64,000 bases of DNA from Euptelea pleiosperma (taxonomy: Eukaryota; Streptophyta; Magnoliopsida; Ranunculales; Eupteleaceae), in NCBI GenBank assembly GCA_035048495.1, contig CM068545.1:12173702-12237701 (forward strand), written 5' to 3'. The position numbers and the translations under genes are program-made. The notes under the pieces were generated by a model, which saw only the letters and a list, made by a program, of their open reading frames with translations, made no database searches and was not told where the DNA came from. How positions within the stretch are numbered: the first letter of the stretch is position 1; every line of letters begins with the position of its first letter. Shown here piece after piece: positions 47,970-59,435 of this stretch.

Positions 47970-48240
47970 CTGAATTCCTTCCAACCAAAACGTCTCCTTC
48001 CAAATAAAATGTCTCCCCTTCCAAAATCTAGATTTATTTCTTAAATTTTTCCTTCCAATCAAAATGCTTCTTTCCAAATAAAACGTCTCTCTTTCCAAAA
48101 TCTAAATTAATTCCTTAAATTGCTCATTCCAAATAAAAGTCTCCTTCCAAAATTTAGATTTATTCCTTAAATTTTTACTTCCAACCAAAAAGTCTGCTTC
48201 CAAATAAAATGTCTCTCTTTCCAAAATTTAAATTTATTCA
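47970..48240. repeat. Tandem repeat, about 75-80-bp unit, 3-4 copies
   Basis: Repeated CCTTCCAACCAAAACGTCT, CTTCCAAATAAAATGTCTC, TTTCCAAAATCTAGATTTAT with deletions. It lies 200-480 bp upstream of the F-box gene that starts at 47758. Confidence 0.85.
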
Positions 48241-49284
48241 TGCTTCGATCCTAAAGTCTCTCTTTCACTTCTTTCTATTTTCAAACATGTCTCTCCCTCT
48301 TCCATATATTTTGTTTTCCAATTACATCTTTCTAATCCTTCAATTCTCTCTATTTCTAAAATTACTCTCACGTCTTTTCATTTCCCTCTCCATCTTCTAT
48401 ATATTTTGTTTCCAATTCTATCTTCCCACTGTTCACCTCCCCCCTCTCTGCTCTCATCAATGACGTGTCTCTAAGTATCAACAGGTGAAAAAAGAAGCCA
48501 TTTGCCATGGTATTTAAGCAGGTATGTTCTTAACATAAACTTAGGTTGTTTATATTATTTTTTTTGATATTTTTCTTTTTGTTATTGCTTCGATTATTTA
48601 GAATGTGTTGTTTTTTACTTGTTTGTTATTTGTGTAAGAAAAAGTATATGTGCTCAGCGCGGATGGAATAACGGGCACTGCTCAATTGAGTTATGAATTA
48701 CAAGTTTTGTTAATATTTTTTTTACAACTGAATGATAAATTATACACACATTGCAATTAACACTGGAATTCTCTCAGGATTCTTGGGTATCAAATTAGTC
48801 CCTGGTCCTCAGTTACTTGCAATCATTTTTCTTAATTGATTGAATGATATGATTTCACTTCTTACATTTTGATGGTATAATATAATATCTCTTAATATGT
48901 TGCTATATGATTTTATTTAACATGATCCTAAGGCAACTACATTCTTTTACATTTTGTAGAAGAAAACTAGAAGAAGCATGTACATTTCAACGAAAGATCA
49001 AATTCATCTCCATTGTTAAACTACCCATTGGAACATTCCAAGTTAAAGGCTTATTGCACGTTTAGACAATTAGTCTCCAGGCTCTGATGGATTAGGTTGT
49101 TGAGCGGCGGCATGGTTCACTGTTTTGGAGATTTGAAAATGAAGGATTACAATAAATTAAAAATAAAAGAAAGAAACTTTTAGCTAAAGAAGAAAGCTTT
49201 ATTTACTCATTAACACATAGATCTTTCGGTGTCTATTCATCTATTTCCTTTTTTTCTTTGATTCATTTTTATGAGATTGAAAAA
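48241..49284. other. Intergenic, pyrimidine- and AT-rich
   Basis: 48241-48480 is TC-rich. The rest is AT-rich. No gene or clear element seen. Confidence 0.4.
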
Positions 49285-49575
49285 TCACTGTGAGAACGAG
49301 CCATGATGTTTGGCCCACCCCTTAGTGAATCTACATACAAAATATAAGCATGATAATGATTACTAACCTTTGAATCTAAATAACCCAAATAATGTTTGCA
49401 AATTCTATATTTAAAAATAAGCCATTAAAAAATTTTCATCTCAAAAGAAATAAATAAAAATAACTAACCTAACTTATTTTGGGTATGTAGGTCACATAGG
49501 GATGTGCCAAAATTCATATGGTCAGTGATCTTTAAGAGTGAACCATGTGCCTCATAATGTAGTACAGTGTCAACG
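49285..49575. mobile_element. Palindromic MITE family, copy D (diverged)
   Basis: GATGTTTGGCCCACCCC and CATACAAAATATAAG on the left; on the right GGGTATGTAGGTCACATAGGG and CATATGGTCAGTGATC. The arms are inverted but eroded. Confidence 0.6.
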
Positions 49576-50660
49576 TTGATAAAGGTGCATGCCTTAAATA
49601 TATTTATTGTGCCAAAAAATGATAGCTTTAAACGTGGTTGACCTAGAACAGGAAATAGAGTTCTACTGTAGTATTGGGAGTGAGAAGGATCTGAATAATG
49701 TGGGTGCAACTGATTGGCAGAAGATGCCTAAGATCTTGAGAAAATAAATAATTTAACAGGCCCGATGAACGATTGCTTTAACTTTACCTGATTTTTTCAC
49801 ATTATTAAAGTAGTCATTTTTTTTCAAATAATTTGTATTTAAATAACGAGTTTTTTAAAATAATAATTTTTTGAACTATGATTATTTAAAAACGTTACTC
49901 TAATATGGGTTTATATAAACTTATAATGGTATTTAGATTTTTTAAAATAAAGTTTTTTTTATTATTTTTTAGAAGGATTTTTATTTTTGGTTGTATTAAA
50001 CCCCATTATTGTAGTTTGAAATAATTCAAAGGTTTTTATTTTTTACTTTTTTAGATTAAGCATTATGTCGGTGTTTTCTAATTTCTTTTAACTGTAGATT
50101 TATAAAATACAAATAATATATTTTAATAATTCTGCACGGTGTTCCTAAAAGGTAACCATTACTTTGATTTTTTTTCTTCTATATTTTAAAATAATCTAAA
50201 TTCTCTTATTCAATTTTTTTTTTATATTGATGCTACTTATTCGGTTTAGAATATATTTTTTGCTTTTTAAATTTTCAATCTCATGGGATGTATTTTGGAT
50301 TAGTACTCCAGTAGAAGTAGCCCATTCAGAATTATATATAATTTTTTTTTAAAATTCTATCGTTTTAATTATTTGTCTCATAATTTTTTTTCTTTTAATA
50401 ATTAAAAACTATATATATTTTATCGCGATAGAATGATAAAAATTATTAATGAAAGAAGGAGGACCGTTTTAATGTGAAAATTAACTAATAGAAATATTTT
50501 AATAATTTTGAAAAGATTTTAAATGTGGAAATAAAGATTTTAAATTTATACTTAATTACTGTAAATATTTTTTATTTTTTATTTCTTCGCACGGTTAATG
50601 ACACTAGTGTGCTCAGAAATGCCATTTCCCCTTTGCCTCTTTATTTAATAAGGTCCGTTT
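49576..50660. other. Very AT-rich spacer
   Basis: 49750-50600 is about four-fifths A+T with long T and A runs. No coding region, no element recognised. Confidence 0.5.
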
Positions 50661-50850
50661 GGGACTCCTCGTGTACCTACCAATATGACACATGGCATAC
50701 TTTTTTGGGCCCACTTGTGCTCTGAATGTTGGGACCCCTTGTATATCTACCAATACGACACGTGGCATACTTTTTGGGGGCCCACTTGTGCTCTGAATGT
50801 TGGGACCCCTTATATATCTTCCAATATAATACGTGGCACACATTTTTGGC
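50661..50850. repeat. Tandem repeat, 70-71-bp unit, nearly 3 copies
   Basis: GGGACCCCTTGTATATCTACC, shortened here to GGGACCCCTTGTATATCTAC, followed by CGACACGTGGCATAC and GGGCCCACTTGTGC. Starts at 50661, 50731 and 50802. The third unit runs into half of a palindromic MITE arm (to about 50940). Confidence 0.85.
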
Positions 50851-51027
50851 CCATCCTTAAGTGGACATACATACTAAAAATCAGGTTGATTATCACCATC
50901 AAAATTATAGACTTTGTTATTTAGGCCATTGGTCCATTAATTGATGGTCCAAATTATGAGCATGTGCATAAAAATTGATCCGGTGACATCACAACTTTTT
51001 TGTTTAGGGTTGGGCTCGTTGACAGAT

Positions 51028-51380
51028 ATAAAATGACAGAAAAAATGACAGGGACACAATATAAGCCACATGGCACACTGTTACAGGTTTTTGACCGTAT
51101 GGATGTTTGTCCTTTCCCATGGTGGACCTACAAACTAAAAATCAGCCTGATTAGTGATTTATAGGCTTTGGATTGGACTTATTTTCATGGGCTGATCTCA
51201 ACTGTGGGAATTTGAGCAGTATTTGAGGTACAATGATGCAACACTTATAAATCACTAATCAGGCTGATTTTTGGTTTGTAGGACCACCATGAGATAGGAC
51301 AAACATCCGTATGTTCAGAGTCCTGTAACAATGTGCCACCTGGCTTCTATTGTGTCCCTGTCATTTTACCTGTCATTTTA
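51028..51380. mobile_element. Palindromic MITE family, copy F (near complete)
   Basis: About 130-bp inverted arms: TAAAATGACAG, ATGACAGGGACACAAT, GACCGTATGGATGTTTGTCC, AAATCAGCCTGATTAGTGAT, mirrored on the right and ending CTGTCATTTTA. The best-preserved copy for defining the ends. Target duplication not resolved. Confidence 0.82.
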
Positions 51381-52774
51381 GATATGTTACCCTTTTGTTT
51401 AACAAACACCGCAAACACCAAAGTATGCGATAAGCCGGTCCAACACGTGTAGAGTTCTCGGTGATAAAGCATTTAAGGCCGCATGACACTATTTTACTAT
51501 GACAAGCATTGACTATGGTACTTGTTGAGTGCTCAAGATAACTTTTCGTAAATTTGCCTGCACCATCCAAATACCATGAAAATTAGGTGGGTGAATATTG
51601 TGATGAGAAAATGACATGGTAGTTAAACGCTTTAAAATATTTTCATACATGAATATTTAGCCGTGAAATTAATTAGTTGCGATAATATATTCTCTTGGAA
51701 GTAATTTGTTGACTTACCAAATACAATCTAAGGTTCATAAGTTAAAGAATCAAGCTTACTTAGGCTCTTGATCTATGGACTGGATTCGGGCTGGACCTGG
51801 GTCGGCCTTTAGACAGGATTCGAGTGGGGCTTTTAGATCGGACTTGGTCCGGGCCCAACTTATCTAGTGAAGCCAAAACTCGGTGTTGGCACATATTCAC
51901 AAGACCCACGAGACCGCGACGCCTATAGTTTGCTATTGAAAGTTTGAAACAAAAATCTAGGTTACTTTTATTATTTTTATTTTTGGAGAGTAAGCTGGGG
52001 TAAGGCAGACCCCTACCAGAAACTAGACAAAAAGAACTTTACAACCTAGTGTAAACTCTACCAAAAGCATCATGCTGAACTATAACATCTAATTCCTACT
52101 TGAAGAGGGTGAATGAACACTGTACAACCATTGGCATGGCTTAGGTACTTATTAGGTCATTAAATCCCCTACTTTTCCGAGTCCTATGGGAAGTCTGATG
52201 TCTTCGGGGATTTCAAAGTTTGTAGTCTCCCTACCAAAATGCCACCTAAATCGCTCTTTTAAAGCCCACTAAACTTAATGGATGTTTGGTCCACCGCTTG
52301 ATGGATGTGATGTACATATCACAAAAACAATTTAGAAAAGTGTCACGGTGGAGAACATTGTGCATTTATCAAGCATATTGGGTTGCATTGTTGATTGCAA
52401 ATAATGTACTCCTTGTTGCTATTTTACGTAGGCCAGTTGGTGAGATTGCAAATATATGCTATGACATTTTAAAGTTTTTAACCATTTCGCAGGAATCCAG
52501 ATTTCAATTGCATGTGGAACTGTCCATGGCGATCAGGATCATCGAACTATGTACTAGGTCACCTCTTTTGATTGATAACAGTCCAAAATTGGCATTATTT
52601 GACAGTTTTAAGTCGTAGTCCTTGAGCTTAAGCTATTAACTGTAAGAACCTTCCTTGGGACAATTAAAGAACATCCAATGTGAACTTCAAGCAATGTGAT
52701 CCACTGGTAATTGGCATTTATTCCATCATTTCAATCAAGGAGCATGATTCAATCTGTGTTCCATTTGATACCAA
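51381..52774. other. Intergenic, no gene seen
   Basis: The frame at 52286-52618 has no family I recognise. 52275-52310 looks like half a palindromic MITE arm. Confidence 0.35.
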
Positions 52775-52850
52775 ATCATTAGCATGACTTTTCCTATTGC
52801 ATTCTTCAACAGGAATTTTATAAACCTCAGCAATTAAGTCACTTTAAGGT
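52775..52850 (-). pseudogene. FBD-domain crumb of an F-box gene
   Basis: Minus-strand text RFIKFLLKNAIGKVM resembles the FBD motif KFVKFLLKNATVLEKM of the intact gene at 31299. Only about 25 codons. It abuts the dispersed duplicate that next to 40805 also flanks an F-box fragment. Confidence 0.5.
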
Positions 52851-52862
52851 GAATGCACAATT

Positions 52863-53490
52863 AATCTGCTAGGTGCTTGCTGAGACATCTAGATTTCTTT
52901 CATAAACTGGTTTCCAAAAAGGGTTGTGATGTAACAAGGTATACCCGAGATCTTTTCAAATGCGGAAGCCTATTTTTGTTACTCACAGCTGCCATCTGGA
53001 TTCTGGACCCACTGACCGCATGGACGTTTAGCACATTCATACAAAAAATAAGCTTGTTTGATGATTTTTAGCCATTGGTTTTAGTACGCAAAAAAAAAGG
53101 TTGAATTCAATGGCTATAATAAGAACGCCTTAAAAAGTACTAAAATCTAATGGTTAGAGATTACCAATCAGGGTGATTTTTATGGTGTGTATATCCACCA
53201 AGGGGTGGAATAAACATCCATGCGGTCCGTGGGCCCAGACGACAGTGGTGAGTAACAAAAAGCGTGCTTCTGCATTTGATAAAGTTTCAGGCATACCTTG
53301 TTACATCTTTGTCCTTCCAAAACATCATCCAAGTATGCCATGTAAAAGTATTTCTGTTAACAATCATGATCGATAGCTCGGATCATCTCACAATATGACA
53401 TGAGACAGTTAATTCAAATGTAACAATTAATGGCTTAAAATTTTTGGAAACTGAAAATTATACCAAGTTCTTGGTGCTTACTTTGGCCAT
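52863..53490. repeat. Dispersed duplicate, filled-site copy
   Basis: Same as 40806-41030 but interrupted at TTCCAAAAA by the MITE at 52921-53314. Flanking sequence matches on both sides. Confidence 0.85.
52921..53314. mobile_element. Palindromic MITE family, copy H, 9-bp target duplication
   Basis: 394 bp with ends GGGTTGTGATGTAACAAGG and, on the other strand, GGACAAAGATGTAACAAGG, flanked by TTCCAAAAA (52912-52920) and TTCCAAAAC (53315-53323). Inside are the family arms GACCGCATGGACGTTTAGCA and CCAATCAGGGTGATTTTTAT. The empty site at 40860-40868 confirms both edges. Confidence 0.88.
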
Positions 53491-53576
53491 TTTTTCAGAT
53501 TTTTCTCTTAAAACAGGACCAGAGTTGATTTTTGAAAAGTAGTTGCAACATTGCACTAGTTATTCCAGGCTAGGAT

Positions 53577-53780
53577 AGTACTGTTATTATACCTATCAAA
53601 GAAATTAGATTCAGTACATAAGGTATGACTGTGAAAAGAGGAAGAAGTCGAGCTACAAGAAAAATTCCCGCCCCTACCATAGTAGCAGCATGTATAAGAG
53701 CCGAAATAGGATCGGAGTAGGCCCCTCCATGGCATCAGGTAAACCATACATGAAGGGGGAATTGTGCAGATTTGGCAACG
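53577..53780 (-). pseudogene. ndhF: Nuclear copy of chloroplast ndhF fragment (NUPT)
   Basis: On the minus strand: KSAQFPLHVW, then a 1-bp insertion, then [20 protein letters not shown], then [20 protein letters not shown] and [12 protein letters not shown]. This is the conserved quinone-binding membrane part of NAD(P)H-quinone oxidoreductase subunit 5, encoded by chloroplast ndhF. About 200 bp only, with a frameshift and no flanking ndhF, so a nuclear insertion of plastid DNA and non-functional. The edges are judged from where ndhF similarity stops. Confidence 0.9.
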
Positions 53781-54389
53781 GATCATCAAGTGCACCACTG
53801 CTAATGAGAAGCTAACTTCGCTGCAGACCATATGGCAGAGTTAGGACATCACTATGATTTGAATTCTTGGTGGGATGATAACCCTCCCTCGATAAACTTT
53901 GATCAAGTTCCTAAAAGACGCCTACACAGGAGAGTCACTCTTAGATTATGTAATTCTTCCTTGTGATCAATAAGGTTATCATTACCTAAATAATGAAGAA
54001 AAAAAAAACCTGCATGCATGTCAACTCTATGGAATATATAAACCTATAGTGTTGTAAATTTGTAATGTTATATTAGCGAGCTACCTGATCAGCAAGTAAC
54101 AGAAGGCAGGAACTTATCACGCAGTTTGAGAATCATGGAAGGGAAAAGGCAGAAAGTACCTATGGTTTAGACTTTAGAGCTATTTGCAGTTAATGAACTT
54201 GTATGAATGTGAGAGTTCCCTTTAGAAGTAAGAAGTTGATTTTTATAACTAAATATGCAGAGAATGACAGACAAAGTGTTATAGAGAAAGGGCGATGGAG
54301 ATTCACAATCACATAACTAAAAGTAGCATTAAACACATTTTAATGCATTTGGAAATTTTCCAAATAGATTGGTCTAATTTAAACGCTAA
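53781..54389. other. Intergenic, no gene seen
   Basis: No coding sequence or clear element recognised. Confidence 0.4.
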
Positions 54390-54439
54390 GGGCGTGTTTG
54401 ATTGCCAAGTGGAAAAATTGCATTTTCCTTGGGAAAACA
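54390..54439. mobile_element. Start of a Tourist-like MITE, cut by the gap
   Basis: GGGCGTGTTTGATTGCC directly after TAA (54387-54389), the terminus and target of PIF/Harbinger-type MITEs. The rest is lost in the run of N. Confidence 0.5.
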
Positions 54440-54539
54440 NNNNNNNNNNNNNNNNNNNNNNNNNNNNNNNNNNNNNNNNNNNNNNNNNNNNNNNNNNNNN
54501 NNNNNNNNNNNNNNNNNNNNNNNNNNNNNNNNNNNNNNN
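54440..54539. other. Assembly gap (100 N)
   Basis: Exactly 100 N, probably a fixed-size placeholder, so the real distance is unknown. The frames running through it are meaningless. Confidence 0.99.
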
Positions 54540-55027
54540 GTCAAAAATGCCCTTGCTTTGCAGACACTTTCCGCAAGAAAAATACTCATGGATATAAATT
54601 AGGGAAATTACTTTTAAGTCCATATTTACACAAATACAGACTAGTAAGTCCCTCTACAAAACTATGGCCACTTTGGTTTAACCGTTTACCCATTAAGGCA
54701 TTTTTTAAGGTTACTATCCAATTTTCTCTGAAATGTTCATACTACCCTCCAGCTATTGTCAGTTTGAATTGATAGCATCAGTTTGAGCGACATAGTCCCA
54801 AAGCTTTCATCATACTCATCTACCACCATGAGGCCCTAGCTGTAGGGGTCATAGACAAAATATTGCGACTGGGGCAATATTTTTGAAGTGAATGTTTGGC
54901 TAGAAACAAGGGAGGGTTTGTTTGAAGTTTCCAGATTTGTTTAAATATAAGTGCAATGTTCCCTTGATGAAATTTACGAAACCGCAACCCTCCTTATTGC
55001 ACAGAAGAACACAAACTCATAATTTTT

Positions 55028-55480
55028 CTAATGCAAACCAGATTTGTCAGTGTCAACCCCCCACCAAAATTGATTGATCAAGGAGTCCATATGAGCAAAT
55101 ACCTTATTCGATAAAAGAAAACATTGCCTCAGAGAAATAGGGATCGAGGATGCCAAAACCTTGATGAGAAACGATTTACCCCCTAAGAGAGAAATTTTGC
55201 ACGCCATTCCGAAGTCAATAATTGGATTTCTGATATGCATAATGTGAGAGAGTACCTTTGTTTGTTGATGATGGAGTTCGGGCTATACATCACGCCAGAT
55301 TTTTCAAAATTTATAGCTTCTCCTAACATAGAACAAAACCCATCAAAAAGATCCTTTAAGATACGAGCTTCTACCAAATTGGCTCTGCAAAAAATTAAGC
55401 AATCAATTGCGAAGAGCAAATGAGAGATAGGAGGGTAGGATCGAGTAATCTTAATACCATTCAACCAGTTTACAAATCTA
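55028..55480 (-). mobile_element. LINE reverse-transcriptase fragment
   Basis: Minus strand: ISHLLFAIDCLIFCRAN (the FADD box changed to FAID), INFEKSGVMYSPN, KISLLGGKSFLIKVLASSIP and HMDSLINQFWWG. This is the RT palm and thumb of a plant L1-type LINE, in two frames. Confidence 0.85.
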
Positions 55481-55499
55481 TTCCAAATGCGTGAAATTC

Positions 55500-55660
55500 A
55501 GCACAAAAGAAACGTTATTAAGGTATTTTACAACGGTTCATAACCGTTGCAAAAAATTTGAAATGCCACTTTTTTCAAAGCTTTGGACCATTGTGGTGTT
55601 TGCAACGGTCCAAAACCATCACCAAAATTGGCATTTTTGGTGTAGTTATACCAACGATAA
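55500..55660. mobile_element. Possible CACTA-type end fragment
   Basis: CAACGGTTCATAACCGTTGC and GTTTGCAACGGTCC subterminal repeats followed by GGCATTTTTGGTGTAGTTA, whose reverse complement resembles the CACTACACCAAAAA terminus of CACTA elements. Only one end is seen. Confidence 0.5.
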
Positions 55661-55904
55661 TACTGGATATCTATTGTGTCTTTATTACACAAACAGTGCA
55701 TATTCTTATCATCATAAACTTTTCAATTAGTGCATTTGACAAAATCAACTTGATTAAATGATTTCAACCATTTGATAAACTAGGGGACGCCACGTGCAAT
55801 GCACGTGCACCTTACACGTGGCAGACTCTTAGGGCCTGTGTTGGTACGTGAGAAAAAGAGTTCCAATGGTGAATATTTATCCAAACGAATATTATCTTGG
55901 CTAA

Positions 55905-56182
55905 GGGAGCGTTTGGGAATGAGAAGTAAAAGCACTTCTACTTGTAGTAGAAGTTATAAGTTGATTTTTTACCTCTAAAAAAGTCATATAAATTCAAATG
56001 TCGGGAGGGGACTCTAATTTTTGAGAAGTTATTTCTCTTAGAAGTCAAAAGCTAAAAATTTTAGCTTCGGTTTTAAGTTAATTTTTAACTTTTCAAAAGT
56101 TAAAATATGAAACACATCCAAACTAACTTTTTGACTTATAAAAGTCAATAAGTTACTTATTTTTTTGTTGCCAAATGCCCCC
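55905..56182. mobile_element. Tourist-like (PIF/Harbinger) MITE, 278 bp
   Basis: Ends GGGAGCGTTTGGGAA and, on the other strand, GGGGGCATTTGGCAAC, flanked by TAA at 55902-55904 and 56183-56185. Subterminal AAGTTA/TAACTT and AAAAGTC motifs face each other. Confidence 0.82.
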
Positions 56183-56434
56183 TAAATATCTGTGCATCTC
56201 AATATTTAACAACATTCGATACTTGTATTAGCTAACTCACTTCATTTGCTTTCAATTTGTGTGGGTCCCCATATCAAAGTAAGTCAAATATGGGTTAGGC
56301 GAGTTTGGAACCAACATATATATTAGGTCACATGGTAAAAAAAAAACTCATTTTTATCTTTTTTATATATTTAAAAATTTATTTTTATTGAAAGTAGCGA
56401 TTTTCCTGCGAGAAGGGGGGAAATATTTACTCAA

Positions 56435-56447
56435 GGGGGGGGGGGGG
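56435..56447 (+). repeat. G13 homopolymer
   Basis: Thirteen G in a row. The length is unreliable in most assemblies. Confidence 0.85.
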
Positions 56448-56574
56448 ATCAAATGTTTTCTTGCCGCGACAGGCAAATTTGTGGGCCTGGCTAAATATTC
56501 AACGCGGGCAATTTCGTGCCAAACATGCCCAGGCGAATATTAACGAGCACAAATATTTTATTTTCTCGCCACAG

Positions 56575-56870
56575 TGGCCTACCAAACATGGACCACTGAC
56601 CATATAGATGTTTGGCCCATCCCTAGTTGGACCTACATACCAAACTTTGTCCTGATTAGTAACTTCTATCCGTTGGATTAGTCCTTTTCATGGTTTATTT
56701 TTAATCGTGGATTTCAAGCATTATTTGGGGCACTCAGATTCAAAGGTTAGAAATCACTAATCAAGTCGATTTTTGTTACTTAGGTCCATCTAGGGATGGG
56801 CCAAACATCCATACGATTAGTAGCCTCTAATAATGTGCCACGTGGCTCACACTATAGGTCCATCGTCAAC
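56575..56870. mobile_element. Palindromic MITE family, copy I
   Basis: Left GACCATATAGATGTTTGGCC and GGACCTACATACCAAAC, right GGGCCAAACATCCATACG and GTGCCACGTGGCTCAC. Inverted arms with a centre near 56710. Confidence 0.78.
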
Positions 56871-58511
56871 TTTGACGATGGACATCATCATCAATTTTTT
56901 TGTAGGGATAGAGTTCAGGTGGTACGTCCAGGTTCAATAAATGTTTTCACAGTTGAGTTGAAATGTTCAAATGTGAACGACCAAAGCACCTCTATAAAGT
57001 AAAAATATTCAAAAAATGAAAGAAGCATATGTTTATAAATTTAAAGAATTTGAGGGTCATATTAGAAATAAGGATTTTTTTAAGGGTGGTTCTACAGACT
57101 CTCACGTCTTTTGGCTAGGTACCTACGTGGGACAAAAATATCCCTTCTGTTTGGGCACCCAACCCTTTTTCCTTCGTCTCCTCTCTCTCTCTAAACCCTT
57201 TTCAGCACTGTAATAGCATGAATTTTCGTTTTAAGGTATTATAGTAAATTCACCTAATAATGAAAACTTAAACCTTTTTCAGACTTCTATTATTATTTTT
57301 ATGGTTTAATATAATGCTTGAGTATGTATATTTAATTTGGTTTCATTTGACAACTTTGAAAAACTTGTTATTTTTGAAACTCGCTCTTTATGATTAAATT
57401 TTTACTAAAAATAATGAACTATAACTTGCAGGGGACTTTTTCTTTCCCCAGCTAATTTTACAGAACTTTTATATAAAAATTATTTTGTAGGCCCGAGACA
57501 CCAAAAATATTCCTATTTTAACATTCTCAACTTACCCGAGAAATTTAGAATATTTCTTGAGACATAAAAATCCAAGCGGGAGATTTTGATAAAAATAGTA
57601 TTTTCGTAATTTTTAAACTTTCCTACCATTCTTATATTTTTAAAAATAATATTTAATTATATTTTATTTATTTAATAGGCGTGTGGGGCCTGTGAATCAC
57701 TTTCGGCTCATTCCGAGATCAGCTTAATACTTTTTCGGGGCTTTGAACTTTTTTATGATTTTTATGTATTTAGACTACTTTTTGTGATTTATGTGTCAAT
57801 ACCTTGATATATCAACTTTTAAATTATATAATATAGTTAAATTGAATTAATTAATAATTATTTGTGTTATGATTGTTGGGTGGGCCCATATGGCCAATCT
57901 AGAGACCTTTTGGGCTTAATAATATTTTTAAATGATCTTAGTTGTTATATATGGGCCTTGGACCCATTAGTAATGTAAAATATAAGTTTTTGAGGGTTGA
58001 AATAGACATCCATTTGATAGTTACGAATTCCACTAAAATAAAAATTCTAATCCTTTTCTAAACTTATTTATGAAAACTCTAAAGCTTTAGAAGCTTTCAC
58101 AAACCCAACTCCATTGAAGAATAGAGAAAGCTCCATTAAACCATCATTCGGGCACCGATCGCACTCGAGTAAGAATGGAGAATTAACGGAGACTCCGTAT
58201 AGAAGAACATACTCTGAGGAGAGGACGATCCGACGACTTTTAAATTTAAAGAATCTTTTGATTTTCATTAAAGTTCAAGAAATCTTGAGGTAAGTGTGTT
58301 TGATCCATCCTATACTTGGTTTTCTTCAAGATTTTATTTTATTTTTCATTAGGTAATAGTTGATACCCATTATAAATTAATTTCAACAATATTTACTTTA
58401 TTCTTATTGGGTTAATCTTTATTTTGGGCCACCATGATGGGTTTGGCAATGGTCTATTTTGTACCTATAACAAATGACAGGGTTCTTTATCATTTTTATT
58501 ATATTTTTATA

Positions 58512-59175
58512 ATTTGAATATTTTTATAATTATTTTTTCTAAATACCTCTATGAATCTTAGTTTGTATTTTTTTGATTTGTATTGATTAAGTTATGATTT
58601 TTCTAAGTTATTGGACTTTACGAAAAAATTAGAATTCTAGATTTTACATGGTCCAATTCACTTGGGATTTCGATCTATATTTTTAACCTAAATATTTTTC
58701 TAATTATTTTTCATAGATACCTCTATCAATCTAGTTTCTAGAACCTTTGCGTTTGTATTTTTTCGATTTATATTGATTAAGTTATGGTTTTTCTAAATTG
58801 TTGGACTTTACGAAAAAATTATAATTCTAGATTTTACACGGTCTACTTCACTTGGGATTTTGATCTATATTTTTAATCTAAATATTTTTCATAGATACCT
58901 CTATCAATCTAGTTTCTAGAACCTTTAAGTTTGTATTTTTCTGATTTGTATTGATTAAGTTATGATTTTTCAAATGTGCAAGACTTTTCTATAAAACCCA
59001 AAATTTTAGATTCTGTCCGGCTCACTTTATTAAGGGTTTCGACCTATATTTTGAATTTGAATGTTTTTCTATTTATTTTTCCTAAAAATCTCTGTGAATC
59101 TAGTTTTTAAATCCATTAAGTTTGAATTTTTCTAATTTATATTTATTTAGTTACGATTTTTACAAGAAACTATAT
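58512..59175. repeat. About 180-bp subrepeats inside the LTR
   Basis: Four consecutive units with AATATTTTTCTAATTATTTT, ACCTCTATCAATCTAGTTTC, GATTAAGTTATG and TGGACTTTACGAAAAAATTA. Units 2 and 3 are closest. Confidence 0.82.
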
Positions 59176-59321
59176 TTTCTGTGAATTACCTATTTATTGG
59201 ATTTTGGACTATTAATGGCTTTGGGAACCCTTAGTGGTTCGGTCATGACTTATTGACTATTAAACCTAGATGGTTTGACCTATACTTGTATGCATGGGGA
59301 TCCCACTCATGTGCCTTAGAT

Positions 59322-59435
59322 CTCTCATAGGGTCGGCCAAGTGTCTTGGATCCCTCTTTAGGGTTCGACCTTGTGTCATGGATCCCTTATAGGGTTCGGC
59401 CATAGTGTGTTGGATTCTCTGACGATTTTCACTTA
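59322..59435. repeat. About 38-bp minisatellite inside the LTR
   Basis: Roughly three units of TCTTGGATCCCTCTTTAGGG followed by TTCGACC or TTCGGCCA. Confidence 0.75.

Noticed and set aside
52286..52618. 110-residue plus-strand frame
   Set aside because: No recognisable domain; lies in mixed repeat and F-box debris.
54295..54772. Open frames of 66-124 residues through the N run
   Set aside because: They exist only because N is read as unknown residues; the flanks are non-coding.
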